Shown here: one piece after another, positions 18,894 through 27,978 of the stretch
How positions within the stretch are numbered: the stretch's first letter is position 1
How the letters are laid out: each line of letters opens with the position of its first letter
Origin: Rummeliibacillus stabekisii
Lineage (GTDB): Bacteria; Bacillota; Bacilli; Bacillales_A; Planococcaceae
Direction of reading: 5' to 3'
Assembly: GCF_007988965.1 (NCBI RefSeq)
Contig: NZ_BJVD01000002.1
Span: 328,547-392,546, forward strand
Length of the DNA: 64,000 nt
Notes under the pieces: model-generated
The model's input: the letters and a program-made list of their open reading frames with translations, nothing else
Told to the model about the DNA's origin: nothing
Database searches by the model: none
Program-made: the position numbers and the translations under genes

Positions 18894-19688
18894 ATGAATA
18901 ACCATGAAATTGATTACAAATTATATGGCGATGATATGCAATTTGTTGAAGTGGAATTAGATCCAAATGAAACAGTGGTGGCTGAAGCAGGCGCACTTAT
19001 GATGATGGAAGACGGCATTCGGATGGAAACTGTTTTTGGTGATGGTTCAAGTAGAGGTGGCGGCGGCTTAATGGGCAAATTGATGGGTGCCGGCAAACGC
19101 TTGATTACTGGAGAAAGCTTATTTATCACGACCTTCACAAATGAAGATATGGGAAAACGCCATGTTTCATTTGCTGCTCCTTATCCCGGCAAAATTATAC
19201 CAATGGATTTAAGCATTTACGATGGCAAAATCATCTGCCAAAAAGATGCATTCTTAGCTGCTGCAAAAGGTGTGTCCATTGGTGTAGAATTTCAACGCAA
19301 ACTAGGCACAGGCTTCTTTGGGGGCGAGGGTTTTATCATGCAAAAGCTAGAAGGCGATGGGATGGCATTTGTCCATGCCGGCGGAACGATTATCCGCAAA
19401 GATCTTCAAGCTGGTGAAAGACTACGAGTAGATACAGGATGCTTGGTTGCGATGACAAGCAACGTTGATTATAGCATTGAAGCTGTAGGCGGCGTTAAAA
19501 CAGCTCTGTTTGGCGGAGAAGGTTTATTCTTTGCAACACTGCAAGGACCTGGCACTGTTTGGATTCAATCATTACCATTTAGCCGCTTAGCAAGTCGTGT
19601 ATTTGCTGCTGCTCCTCAAACAGTCGGGGGTTCACAGGTTGGTGAACGCGGCATCGGCGGCGTATTTAACTTGTTTAGTGATGACTAG
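18894..19688 (+). CDS. AIM24/TIGR00266 family protein
   Basis: The open frame extends further upstream, but GGAGGG six bases before the ATG at 18894 fixes the start and gives 264 residues. The protein is rich in glycine and beta strands and matches the TIGR00266/AIM24 family, of unknown function in bacteria. Seen: [21 protein letters not shown] opening, the [17 protein letters not shown] loop near 45, [12 protein letters not shown] near 145 and [11 protein letters not shown] near 225. No membrane segment is present. It is monocistronic with a strong terminator. Confidence 0.8.
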   Translation: MNNHEIDYKLYGDDMQFVEVELDPNETVVAEAGALMMMEDGIRMETVFGDGSSRGGGGLMGKLMGAGKRLITGESLFITTFTNEDMGKRHVSFAAPYPGKIIPMDLSIYDGKIICQKDAFLAAAKGVSIGVEFQRKLGTGFFGGEGFIMQKLEGDGMAFVHAGGTIIRKDLQAGERLRVDTGCLVAMTSNVDYSIEAVGGVKTALFGGEGLFFATLQGPGTVWIQSLPFSRLASRVFAAAPQTVGGSQVGERGIGGVFNLFSDD

Positions 19689-19726
19689 CTCTCTGTTTTA
19701 CGCCGGTTAAGTTATAAACGAACCAT

Positions 19727-19773
19727 AACTCTTTTTATTCCATCTTTTTTAGAGGGAATAAAAAGAGTTTTTT
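19727..19773 (+). terminator. Terminator after the AIM24-like gene
   Basis: A stem of about 15 bp (AACTCTTTTTATTCC and its complement) is followed by T6. Confidence 0.75.
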
Positions 19774-19872
19774 CTTGTCCTCCCGCTCGATATTTTCTCA
19801 ACTCTATGAATGCATTAATGCCTAAATGGGCACTCTGACAATAGAGAAAATCGGCCAGAGAGGAAGATCGCA

Positions 19873-19995
19873 ATGAATGATAAAAAAGAGTCAGAAACAA
19901 GCCTTATTGGAACTTTCTTTTTTGTATTAGCCGTTGGATCTTTTATTGTGGCAGGATGGACTTTTTGCCTGAACTTTTACTTAGATCAATTTTGA
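19873..19995 (+). CDS. Small one-helix protein, cytochrome oxidase subunit IIa-like
   Basis: An ATG about nine bases after AGAGG opens a frame of 40 codons. The product has a short polar start (MNDKKESETSLIGTF), one membrane helix over roughly residues 13-35 and a short tail. Its size, the ESxxGT entry to the helix and the single-span layout recall subunit IIa of ba3-type cytochrome oxidases. No other oxidase genes lie nearby, so this is a weak resemblance. A strong hairpin follows the stop. It may be an unrelated small membrane protein. Confidence 0.5.
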   Translation: MNDKKESETSLIGTFFFVLAVGSFIVAGWTFCLNFYLDQF

Positions 19996-20010
19996 TGTTT
20001 CCTATATATA

Positions 20011-20060
20011 AAAAGGATAGATGAACAGCATGGTTATAGCTGATTCATCTATCCTTTTTG
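20011..20060. terminator. Bidirectional terminator, shared-sequence copy 1
   Basis: AAAAGGATAGATGAA pairs with its complement and is bounded by A and T runs on both sides. The left arm AAAGGATAGATGAACAG recurs exactly, inverted, in the hairpin at 37262-37315. Confidence 0.8.
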
Positions 20061-20107
20061 TTGCCTTAAAAGTTGGACAACTGTAGTTATGTAGTTATTT
20101 TATTTAA

Positions 20108-20566
20108 TCACTCTCTACCACATAACGTTTCCCATTCTTTCCAGGGCATAATCTCTAATTCCGGTTTTGGCTGGTCATCTAGCATAGCAATAAATTCAAT
20201 TGAGTGACCATCTGGGTCTTCAAAGTAGATAGATACAGCTGGCATAAAAGGAAATACTAATAAATTATCAGCACTCTCTCCAAAAAAGTTTGTTGTCTCA
20301 ATGTTCAAAGAGGACAAATAATCTTTCGCTGAAGAAATATCATTTAAATCTACTCTGAAAGCAAAATGCTGTCTTTGAACTAAGGAACTCGGATAGTTCT
20401 CTCGTATACCTAGCATAGCCTCTCCAGGTTGTCCCACCCAATAAAACTTTAGTTTTCGTTCCGCATCTTCATATAATGGAATAATATTTAGCAGCTTCTC
20501 GTAAAACTCTGCAGATTTTTTATAATCACTGACATTTATATGTGTTTCAAAAATACCTTTTATCAT
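20108..20566 (-). CDS. VOC (glyoxalase/bleomycin-resistance) family protein
   Basis: The 152-residue protein has the paired beta-alpha-beta-beta-beta modules of the vicinal oxygen chelate fold. Seen: FETHINVSDYKKSAEFYEKLL at the start, with a likely metal His, QHFAFRVD near 65, and the closing VSIYFEDPDGHSIEFIA near 115 with the usual metal Glu. AAGGGGAG lies before the ATG. Members include glyoxalases, dioxygenases and fosfomycin or bleomycin resistance proteins. Nothing here points to a particular substrate. Confidence 0.8.
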   Translation of the reverse strand: MIKGIFETHINVSDYKKSAEFYEKLLNIIPLYEDAERKLKFYWVGQPGEAMLGIRENYPSSLVQRQHFAFRVDLNDISSAKDYLSSLNIETTNFFGESADNLLVFPFMPAVSIYFEDPDGHSIEFIAMLDDQPKPELEIMPWKEWETLCGRE

Positions 20567-20783
20567 GAATATGCTCCCCTTATTCCCTTGTGTGAAATTT
20601 TTGATAATTAATTTTAATGTTAATTTTAGTTTTCACTTTTATACTAATCAACTAATCTGTCCTATTTAGCTTTAATTCCCCCATCACTTTTTTCTTACTA
20701 GGCTTTCAGCTCATGCAATCCAGCAAGGGTTTACTAAAAAGCAAAGGATATTTATCAATTTTCAGTAAAAACTGCAAACAAAA

Positions 20784-20812
20784 AGTACATCACTTTTGTA
20801 AGTGATGTACTC
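20784..20812 (-). terminator. Terminator of the ribonucleotide reductase operon
   Basis: AGTACATCACTT pairs perfectly with its complement over a four-base loop. On the minus strand T5 follows, just after the beta subunit gene. Confidence 0.8.
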
Positions 20813-20836
20813 GTTTGGTATTTATAAAGTTATTTA

Positions 20837-21877
20837 TTAAAGTTCATCAAAGCCATTGTCTTGGACATTAACTTTTGTATATTGACGTGAACGTTGTTCA
20901 AAGAAATCTGTCTTGCCAAGATCTACATCCTCATAAGCTTTAATCCATTTCATTGGGTTTTTGCGGTAACCTTCAAATGGACGTTCATAGCCTAATTGGT
21001 TGCAGCGGACATTAGTATAGAAGTACACGTAATCTTCCACATCTTCTACCTCTAGCCCTTCGATCTTGTCACCGATAATTTCGTGTGCCCATTCAATTTC
21101 TAACTGCGCTGCTTCTTTAAAGATCGCTTGCACATGTTTTTCACGCTCTGGTGTGTTGTACTCAGGGTATTCTTCCAACAATTCTTTATAAATCTTTACA
21201 AAGAGATCGACATGAAGCTGTTCATCACGATTAATATAATTGATCATTGTACTTGTTGCTACCATTTTTTGGTTTCGCGCAAGATGATAGAAGAACGAGA
21301 ATCCTGAATAGAAGAACAGGCCTTCTAAAATCACATCATAAACAACGGAATCAAGCATATTTTCGATAGTTGGCTCCTCAGAAAATTGGCGATAGCCTTT
21401 AATCACGAAGTCATTACGTTTCTCTAAGATTGGCTCAGTGCGCCAAAAGTCGAAAATGCGATCTTGTTCATCTTTTGATACAAGGCTAGAAAGAATATAA
21501 GAGTATGAATGATTATGGATGACTTCTTGCTGTGCCAGAATAATCATCAAGGCGTTAAGGCTTGAATCTGTTAAATAATCAGCTACTTTGCCGGCATAAT
21601 CTGTTTGGATACTATCCAGTAATGCTAGCAAACCGATAATTTTTTTGAATGATTCTTGTTCATCTGCTGTTAGTTGAGAAAATTGTTTGATGTCATTGCT
21701 CATATTAATTTCAAATGGCGTCCAGAAATTACCGAGCATTTTTTTGTATTTAGGATAAGCCCAGCTAAAGCGTACATCATCCCAATTCAAAATGTTAGAT
21801 GAACGGCCGTTGACAATTTTCGTCGAACGATTGGGTGCTTCTTTGTCCATAAGTACTCGTTTATTGACTGTTGTCAT
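20837..21877 (-). CDS. Ribonucleotide reductase class I, beta subunit
   Basis: This 346-residue subunit holds the metal-radical cofactor of class I ribonucleotide reductase. Seen: the metal Asp in LLALLDSIQ near 90, the Glu and His of QQEVIHNHSYSYI near 120, with Tyr four residues after the His as in E. coli NrdB, and later ligands in VILEGLFFY and RDEQLHVDLF. These segments look closer to class Ia NrdB than to Bacillus NrdF, and no nrdI is present, so the symbol is left open. It starts 18 bases after the alpha gene, whose stop adjoins AAAGGAG. Confidence 0.88.
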   Translation of the reverse strand: MTTVNKRVLMDKEAPNRSTKIVNGRSSNILNWDDVRFSWAYPKYKKMLGNFWTPFEINMSNDIKQFSQLTADEQESFKKIIGLLALLDSIQTDYAGKVADYLTDSSLNALMIILAQQEVIHNHSYSYILSSLVSKDEQDRIFDFWRTEPILEKRNDFVIKGYRQFSEEPTIENMLDSVVYDVILEGLFFYSGFSFFYHLARNQKMVATSTMINYINRDEQLHVDLFVKIYKELLEEYPEYNTPEREKHVQAIFKEAAQLEIEWAHEIIGDKIEGLEVEDVEDYVYFYTNVRCNQLGYERPFEGYRKNPMKWIKAYEDVDLGKTDFFEQRSRQYTKVNVQDNGFDEL

Positions 21878-21895
21878 ATTAAATCCCTCTCCTTT

Positions 21896-24121
21896 TTAGC
21901 TTTCACAAGACTCACATTCTAATAATTCAACTGAAGTAGAACGTACATAATAAGTTGTTTTAATGCCGCTATTCCATGCATTTAAATGAAGAGCCAGCAA
22001 TTCTTTCGCTTTGACGGTATTTTGTACATATAAATTTAAGGATATACCTTGGTCAATATGACGAGAGCGCGCTGCATTTTGTTTAATCGTCCAGTTTTGA
22101 TCGATAAAGTAAGCAGATTTATAGTACCAAGTTGTTTTTTCATTCAAATCTGGTACTGTAACTGGGATTTTATAATCTTTTTTCTCTTCAGAATAGCTCT
22201 TCTGGAACACTGGGTCGATACTTGCTGTACTGCCGGCAATAATAGAAGTCGTTGAGTTAGGAGCGACCGCCATTACATAGCCGTTGCGCATTCCTTGTTC
22301 TGCAACTTGTTGACGCAATAGTTCCCATTTTTCTTTGCCGTCATAGCCATGGTTTGTGAAGTATTCACCTGTTTGCCAATCTGAGCCTTCAAATAGTGGG
22401 TAGGATCCTTTTTCTTTCGCTAGCTCAGAAGATGCTTTAATAGTTAAGTAAGCGATTTGATCATATAGCTCGTCCGCGTAAGTAACTGCTTCATCTGATT
22501 CCCATGTGATGCCTTTTAATGCAAGCAAGTGGTGCCATCCGAATGTACCAAGACCAATACCGCGATAGCGTGAATTTGTGATTTCAGCTTGTTTAACAGG
22601 GATATTATTCAACTCAATTACATTATCAAGCATACGCACTTGAATACCGATTAAACGTTCTAGCACATTCGCCGGTACTGCTCTACCAAGATTGATAGAT
22701 GATAAATTACACACAACAAAATCACCAGGTTTACGGCGAGTGACAATTAAGTCATCTTCCACTGTAATAGTTTCAAACTCAGTTGCACTCATGTTTTGTG
22801 CAATTTCAGTACATAGATTACTTGAATAGATCATACCTGTATGTTTGTTTGCATTCATGCGGTTTACTTCATCTCTGTAGAACATGAATGGGACGCCAGT
22901 TTCAAGCTGTGAACGCATAATCCGTTTCATGATATCAATAGCAGGTACGACTTCAGAAGATAATTCAGGGTTTTCTACGCAAGCTAAATATTTATCTCTG
23001 AATGAGCCTTGTCCTCTTGTTTCATCATAGTAGTCCTCTAAGTTGAAGCCCATAACTGTACGTACTTCATGCGGATCAAATAAATGCCATTCTTCACGAT
23101 TTTCTACTGCTTCCATGAAAATATCTGGGAGACAAACACCTGTAAAGATATCATGTGCGCGCATACGCTCATCACCATTGTTCAATTTCAAATCAAGGAA
23201 TGGGAAAATATCTTTATGCCAAACATCTAAGTAAACTGCAATTGCCCCTTGGCGTTGACCCAACTGATCAACTGATACAGCTGTGTTGTTTAGTTGTTTA
23301 ATCCATGGAATCACACCGCTTGATGCGCCTTTAAACCCACGAATAGATGAACCACGGCTACGCACTTTACCCATATAAACGCCGATGCCACCACCAAACT
23401 TAGATAATGTCGCAACATCTGTGTTGGAATCGTAAATGCCCTGTAAACTGTCATCTACTGTGTCAATAAAGCAGCTAGAAAGCTGACCATGCGTTTTCCC
23501 AGCATTCGCAAGGGTCGGAGTAGCTGTTGTCATATAAAGATTGCTCATTGCCCAATAAGCTTCTTTTACTTTATCTAGTCGATTATCACTTTCGTTTTGC
23601 ATCAATGTCATTGCAATGACCATCCAACGCTCTTGTGGTAATTCGATTGGCGTATTGTCGTGTTCACGAGTCACATAGCGGTCCATCAATGTTTTGAGGC
23701 CGATATATGTAAATAACTTATCGCGCTCCGGTTCCATCGCTGCCGCTAGCTGTTGTAATTCTTCAGGTGTATATGCTTCAGCTAGTGCCGGATCATATAA
23801 CCCTTTTTCTACTAATTCTTGGACCTGTTTTGGAAAAGCTTGATAGACCTCTGTAGGTTGAACATGGCGAAGTGCTGCATATTCTTCGTAAATTTCTGCT
23901 AGCAACAACCGTGCTGCGACAAATGTCCAATAAGGTTCTAATTCATCTAACAGGCTTAATGCTTCAAGCGCTAAAGCACGTGTCCACTCAACAAGCGTAT
24001 ATTCCGGATGCTTATCTTCTAAACGTTCATGCTTCCGTCTAAGCAGCTCTAAATCCTCTTTACCAAACTCTTCTTCTAGTTGCTGCATTACTTTTTCTTT
24101 TTCATCCAAACGAATTAGCAT
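21896..24121 (-). CDS. Ribonucleotide reductase class I, alpha subunit
   Basis: The 741-residue catalytic subunit reduces ribonucleoside diphosphates to deoxy forms. Seen: ATPTLANAG and SSCFIDTVDD around 205-220, with an active-site Cys, the central SSNLCTEIAQN near 430 with the radical Cys and Glu, and PNSTTSIIAGST near 620. The tail ECESCES carries the Cys pair re-reduced by thioredoxin-like proteins. The N terminus has no clear ATP cone, so overall activity control may be absent or unusual. AAAGGAG lies eight bases before the ATG. NrdR boxes and a leader terminator lie upstream. Confidence 0.9.
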   Translation of the reverse strand: MLIRLDEKEKVMQQLEEEFGKEDLELLRRKHERLEDKHPEYTLVEWTRALALEALSLLDELEPYWTFVAARLLLAEIYEEYAALRHVQPTEVYQAFPKQVQELVEKGLYDPALAEAYTPEELQQLAAAMEPERDKLFTYIGLKTLMDRYVTREHDNTPIELPQERWMVIAMTLMQNESDNRLDKVKEAYWAMSNLYMTTATPTLANAGKTHGQLSSCFIDTVDDSLQGIYDSNTDVATLSKFGGGIGVYMGKVRSRGSSIRGFKGASSGVIPWIKQLNNTAVSVDQLGQRQGAIAVYLDVWHKDIFPFLDLKLNNGDERMRAHDIFTGVCLPDIFMEAVENREEWHLFDPHEVRTVMGFNLEDYYDETRGQGSFRDKYLACVENPELSSEVVPAIDIMKRIMRSQLETGVPFMFYRDEVNRMNANKHTGMIYSSNLCTEIAQNMSATEFETITVEDDLIVTRRKPGDFVVCNLSSINLGRAVPANVLERLIGIQVRMLDNVIELNNIPVKQAEITNSRYRGIGLGTFGWHHLLALKGITWESDEAVTYADELYDQIAYLTIKASSELAKEKGSYPLFEGSDWQTGEYFTNHGYDGKEKWELLRQQVAEQGMRNGYVMAVAPNSTTSIIAGSTASIDPVFQKSYSEEKKDYKIPVTVPDLNEKTTWYYKSAYFIDQNWTIKQNAARSRHIDQGISLNLYVQNTVKAKELLALHLNAWNSGIKTTYYVRSTSVELLECESCES

Positions 24122-24180
24122 ATTTTTGTCTCCTTTTTACAAAATCTATCCCAAAAGATAATCGTTTTGGCTCTTTCGTT

Positions 24181-24219
24181 AAAAAAGCGATTGTTTTAAC
24201 CCAATGGCTGAACAATCGC
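24181..24219 (-). terminator. Intrinsic terminator inside the nrd leader
   Basis: On the minus strand GCGATTGTT, a 15-base loop and AACAATCGC are followed directly by T6. This complete terminator sits about 60 bases before the alpha subunit ATG and about 200 bases after the likely promoter. No gene ends here on that strand, so it lies in the 5-prime leader and suggests attenuation. Confidence 0.6.
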
Positions 24220-24421
24220 AAGGCTTATAAGGGAATAAATTTATTGATTCCGAAGCCTACGAAATGAGACACAAAACGACATAATCTAGGTTGTATAATT
24301 AGTGCTGAAAAGCTACATCTTGTGTCTACAGAAAGAAAATTCACCTGTTGTTTATGTGCAATTTCCCCATTGCGGCTAGCTTTAACCGTCTAACTGCAGA
24401 AAAGATAAAAATGTGGCTTTC

Positions 24422-24469
24422 ATACTATATATTGTGTTATATCACCAACACAATAAAGATATATTGTGT
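24422..24469 (-). promoter_or_regulatory. Paired NrdR boxes and nrd promoter
   Basis: Two near-consensus NrdR boxes end in ATATTGTGT: ATACTATATATTGTGT at 24422-24437 and TAAAGATATATTGTGT at 24454-24469. They are 32 bp apart, about three helical turns. On the minus strand TTGTGT and TATAGT with an 18-base spacer overlap them. NrdR, the (d)ATP-sensing repressor, should therefore control the reductase genes. Confidence 0.75.
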
Positions 24470-24551
24470 TTTTACTGTTTTTTATTATAGCACAAGACAA
24501 GTTTATTTGGCACTCTTTCACTTAAATAATATATTTCACACAATTAAAAAA

Positions 24552-24573
24552 AGATGTCGAAAACCGACATCTC
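24552..24573 (-). terminator. Terminator of uppP
   Basis: AGATGTCG and its complement form a tight stem, followed by T7 on the minus strand just after the uppP stop. Confidence 0.8.
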
Positions 24574-24578
24574 TTTTT

Positions 24579-25406
24579 CTACATATATACGATAATTGCA
24601 AGTATAATCGCTAGAATAATACGATAGATGGCAAACGGCACTAATTTCACTTTCGAAATAAGCTTCAAGAAAAACTTAATAGAAATAAGAGCGAACACAA
24701 ATGCGCTGATAAATCCAACGATATAGAAATTCATGTCGCCGAAATTAATTTCATCCCAATGTTTCAGCAGGGATACAAGACTGGCACCCGCCATAATAGG
24801 AACCGCCATAATAAACGTAAAGTCGGATGCCGTACGATGGTCTAGCCCTAGCATAACACCGCCAGAAATCGTTGCGCCTGACCGAGAAAAACCTGGCCAT
24901 AGGGATAAACATTGAATAAGCCCCACTTTAAATGCTTGCCCATATGATAAATCATCAAGCGAGTGCACTTTTGGTCTTTTTGGTCCCCATTTATCCGCGG
25001 CAATCATAAATAACGCTCCGAAAAACAGACTGAAAATAACAGTTTTAATCCCAAATAAGTGCTTGTCAATAAAGTCTTCGAACAGAACACCTAATATACC
25101 AGCAGGGATAATACCCACGATGACATGCAACAAATTGAAATGATGATGAGGTCTTTGTCCCTTGATATGATATAAACCAACAAGACTTAACATCCGCTTC
25201 CACATCACCACAACGACTGCTAGGATAGAACCCAGCTGAATCACAATTTTGAATGTATTGGCCGATGACTCGCCAAGAAACTCTTGCGTTTTCAACCACA
25301 TATCATCGACGATAATCATATGGCCAGTAGAAGATACAGGGGCGAATTCAGTCATGCCTTCCACAAAACCTAAAATGATGGATTTTATTAATTCAATTAT
25401 TTCCAT
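24579..25406 (-). CDS. uppP: Undecaprenyl-diphosphatase
   Basis: The 275-residue integral membrane enzyme recycles undecaprenyl diphosphate to the monophosphate carrier for wall synthesis. Both BacA/UppP signatures are present: EGMTEFAPVSSTGHMI near residue 16 and PGFSRSGATISGG near 165, with their catalytic Glu, His, Arg and Ser. About eight hydrophobic segments are seen. It is a single gene with its own terminator. High levels of such enzymes confer bacitracin tolerance, so it lies functionally close to the flippase gene amj downstream on the same strand. Confidence 0.93.
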   Translation of the reverse strand: MEIIELIKSIILGFVEGMTEFAPVSSTGHMIIVDDMWLKTQEFLGESSANTFKIVIQLGSILAVVVVMWKRMLSLVGLYHIKGQRPHHHFNLLHVIVGIIPAGILGVLFEDFIDKHLFGIKTVIFSLFFGALFMIAADKWGPKRPKVHSLDDLSYGQAFKVGLIQCLSLWPGFSRSGATISGGVMLGLDHRTASDFTFIMAVPIMAGASLVSLLKHWDEINFGDMNFYIVGFISAFVFALISIKFFLKLISKVKLVPFAIYRIILAIILAIIVYM

Positions 25407-25505
25407 AATAACTCCTTATCTTTTATTTGATGCTTCATTTGGCTATTGCCAGCAAAATTAATCATAACACATCGGGAATGGTAGCTATTTTATAATTCCA
25501 TTACA

Positions 25506-26600
25506 TTAATCCGTCAACTTCACGTCTACAATCCACATTTCACTCCGGCTATTAGTTCGAATCGGTGGCCCCCAAAATCCAAAACCAGATGATACGAGAT
25601 AGTGCGTTGTATTTTTTAATAAATAACCATAGTCCAACTCAAATGTTTTTTTCGTTATCCACTGATTGGGCCACATCTGCCCGAGATGAGTATGGCCTGA
25701 GAGATGGATATCGACACCAAGTTCTGTAGGTGTGCGCAAATCTGATGGCGTATGGTCCATGACTATCCACGGATATTGCTGATCAACATGCTCAGCTAAT
25801 TCTTTTAAAGACTTGCGAGTAGTATTCGTCTTATCTTCCCTTCCTGTTAAATAAAACGCATCGGCTATACATATTGTTTCATCTTGTAAGATGGTTACAG
25901 AAGATTTTTTCATTTCTTCTACAAATATAGGAATTTGGCGACCGTAATATTCGTGATTACCTAAAACTCCATATACACCATATGTAGAAGTTAACTTTTT
26001 CATGACCTCATCCATGTGATATGCCTTAAACCAATACGGGTGATCGTCTACAATATCCCCCACTAATAATACGACGTCAGGCTTGGTCTCATTCGACATA
26101 TTCACAAATTTTTGTAAAAGCTTTTTGTTAGACAAGATGCCTAGATGAAAATCTGACGCAATGACCATACGAAAATCTTTACCTTTAGGATGATTTTTTT
26201 TAACAGCTATCTCTTTTCTCCTAATGACCGGTGAATACGCCATATATGAGCCAATTCCTATGATCAATGCGAATATGCCAATAACAGCTACTCCTACCCA
26301 TAAGACTGTTAGTGAGGGAATGAGCCATAGGGCTAAATCAGCGAGCGGGAACAAGAGAAGCCCATATTCGACCAACACCATCCAGTAGGCGCTCACCACT
26401 TTAGTTAGACGAAACTTTTCATTGAAATTGCTGATGACAATACTATATGCGATATAAAGCCAAACAATGGCAAATATAAGGCTAAAATGAGAGTGAAAAA
26501 CGGTTGATAAAAAGTGGTACACATTCCATCCAAGGTAATAGACAATCAAATTATAAATGACAAGCAATAAAAGACCTTTGACTATTTTGCTGACTCCCAT
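25506..26600 (-). CDS. Membrane-anchored metallophosphoesterase
   Basis: The 364-residue protein has about four membrane helices in its first 125 residues and then a calcineurin-like phosphoesterase domain. All motifs are present: SDFHLG near 150, GDIVDDH near 182, GNHEYYG near 218, the His in MDHTPSD near 288 and GHTHLGQ near 313. The domain resembles YkuE/YpbG/YaeI proteins, some of which act on lipid or wall precursors. The longer membrane part is unlike YkuE. The substrate is unknown. Confidence 0.82.
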   Translation of the reverse strand: MGVSKIVKGLLLLVIYNLIVYYLGWNVYHFLSTVFHSHFSLIFAIVWLYIAYSIVISNFNEKFRLTKVVSAYWMVLVEYGLLLFPLADLALWLIPSLTVLWVGVAVIGIFALIIGIGSYMAYSPVIRRKEIAVKKNHPKGKDFRMVIASDFHLGILSNKKLLQKFVNMSNETKPDVVLLVGDIVDDHPYWFKAYHMDEVMKKLTSTYGVYGVLGNHEYYGRQIPIFVEEMKKSSVTILQDETICIADAFYLTGREDKTNTTRKSLKELAEHVDQQYPWIVMDHTPSDLRTPTELGVDIHLSGHTHLGQMWPNQWITKKTFELDYGYLLKNTTHYLVSSGFGFWGPPIRTNSRSEMWIVDVKLTD

Positions 26601-26714
26601 AGAACGCTCCTTTCCTCACCTTTTTAAACTGTATGTAAATATATTTCCATCAAATAACGAAGTAGAACAAGCCCAATTTCTTACTTTACTAAGGAAATCA
26701 GGCTTTTACTTATT

Positions 26715-27026
26715 TTAATATGGCGCAATCCAAATAAAGTAATGCATAAAAATAATGCAAGAATATACAGTTAGTACAGTAGTTAACAAAGTGCTTCTTT
26801 TTAAGATTATTTTATAGAGAACAGGCGCGTATCTCCTAACAACAACCATTAAAATACTAGTCAACAGGATCCCTATAAATAATTCCGGTAAAGCTAAATA
26901 AACAGTAATATCTCCTATCGCTAGCAATGCATCCAGCAAGACCGCATAGCCTAGTAATCTAAACTTACCCGCGTGTAATTGCAAGTTGAACAGAAGCCGG
27001 CTAATCATAAATTTTATATTATCCAA
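26715..27026 (-). CDS. Small membrane protein, 103 residues, unrecognised
   Basis: The product has three to four hydrophobic segments (about 22-42, 46-63 and 80-100) with little loop sequence. It starts at TTG, six bases after GGGGGAGG, so translation signals are strong. It stands alone between the phosphoesterase and amj genes on the same strand. No family was recognised. A small membrane subunit or stress protein is possible, but no function is proposed. Confidence 0.6.
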   Translation of the reverse strand: MDNIKFMISRLLFNLQLHAGKFRLLGYAVLLDALLAIGDITVYLALPELFIGILLTSILMVVVRRYAPVLYKIILKRSTLLTTVLTVYSCIIFMHYFIWIAPY

Positions 27027-27154
27027 ACTTTCCTCCCCCTTACCAGTAATTATATATATTTTTGGTTAATTACGGCAAATTAGAGGCGATTATCCATAGT
27101 ATCTTTATAAGCAATTGGGTTACTTAACAGAAGGAGTTAAAATTGTGTTGGTTC

Positions 27155-27964
27155 TTAAATCCATTCAGCAAACCAAGCTACATAATATGCCGCAGGGACA
27201 AACAGTAGCTGAGCTAAAAGCGTGCCAAAAAATTTTGAACTAATCATGGTTAATGAATAACTTTTCAAATATACATAATCTACTTGTTTTTTTATCACTC
27301 GATCGGCTAATACAGACACTTTTGGATCGATGAATAGTGTTAATAGCAATGTCGCAATTCCATTGATAATTCCAGAAGACATCAATGCTGTCTGCGCATA
27401 ATCGCTCGGTACTAGCATCGAGGCATAAATAGATGAGAGTACCCCTGTTGTAAATACAGCTGTGATAAGGATATTAATCATAAATAGACGCTTAGGGATG
27501 GTCTTGAATGTGATATCGTGCAAATAATGCCATTTTGGCAGTCTAAAACAACGCAAAATATTTTTCATACCCTTTAGATTGAACTGCTTCTTAAATAAGG
27601 TAAATAAAGAACCCTTTTCATTTGATAAGCCAATAATAGCTCTTGAAAAAATGTTAATAAAAGCAGGAAAAAGAAATATTCCGAGCAAAACCCCTAATGA
27701 TGTCACAGCAATTAATATTCGATACTGATCCTCTATATAACTTAATTTGTCCATCTTTGGGGCTTCCACAATAAGCTTAGCTGTTAATGGCTGTTGAATC
27801 ATTGTAGAGAATCTAGAAACAATCACAAGCGTACTAAACAAAGAAATTGCCGTAGCGATTAATTTCACTCTAACCCCCGATATTCTCGTAGAATAAGCCA
27901 ATGTATCAATCATTGTGACAATCACTAGAAATAGCGAGATGATGATAAGTTTGGACGTAATAAT
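27155..27964 (-). CDS. amj: Lipid II flippase Amj
   Basis: The protein matches Amj (YdaH, DUF2837), the alternate lipid II flippase that works beside MurJ in B. subtilis. Seen: TLAYSTRISGVRVK near the start, VSRFSTMI, and near 195 INGIATLLLTLFIDPKVSVLADRVI-like sequence, with six or so membrane helices. A GTG at 27925 opens the obvious frame, but it would cut the first helix and has no ribosome site. GGGAGG at 27973-27978 sits eight bases before an in-frame ATT at 27964. No ATG, GTG or TTG lies between, so an AUU start (269 residues) is preferred. Confidence 0.8.
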   Translation of the reverse strand: MITSKLIIISLFLVIVTMIDTLAYSTRISGVRVKLIATAISLFSTLVIVSRFSTMIQQPLTAKLIVEAPKMDKLSYIEDQYRILIAVTSLGVLLGIFLFPAFINIFSRAIIGLSNEKGSLFTLFKKQFNLKGMKNILRCFRLPKWHYLHDITFKTIPKRLFMINILITAVFTTGVLSSIYASMLVPSDYAQTALMSSGIINGIATLLLTLFIDPKVSVLADRVIKKQVDYVYLKSYSLTMISSKFFGTLLAQLLFVPAAYYVAWFAEWI

Positions 27965-27978
27965 CTGTATAACCTCCC

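Noticed and set aside
24220..24420. Cobalamin or T-box element in the nrd leader
   Set aside because: The conserved cobalamin box and the T-box AGGGTGGNACCGCG core are both missing, so only an unspecified attenuator is claimed.
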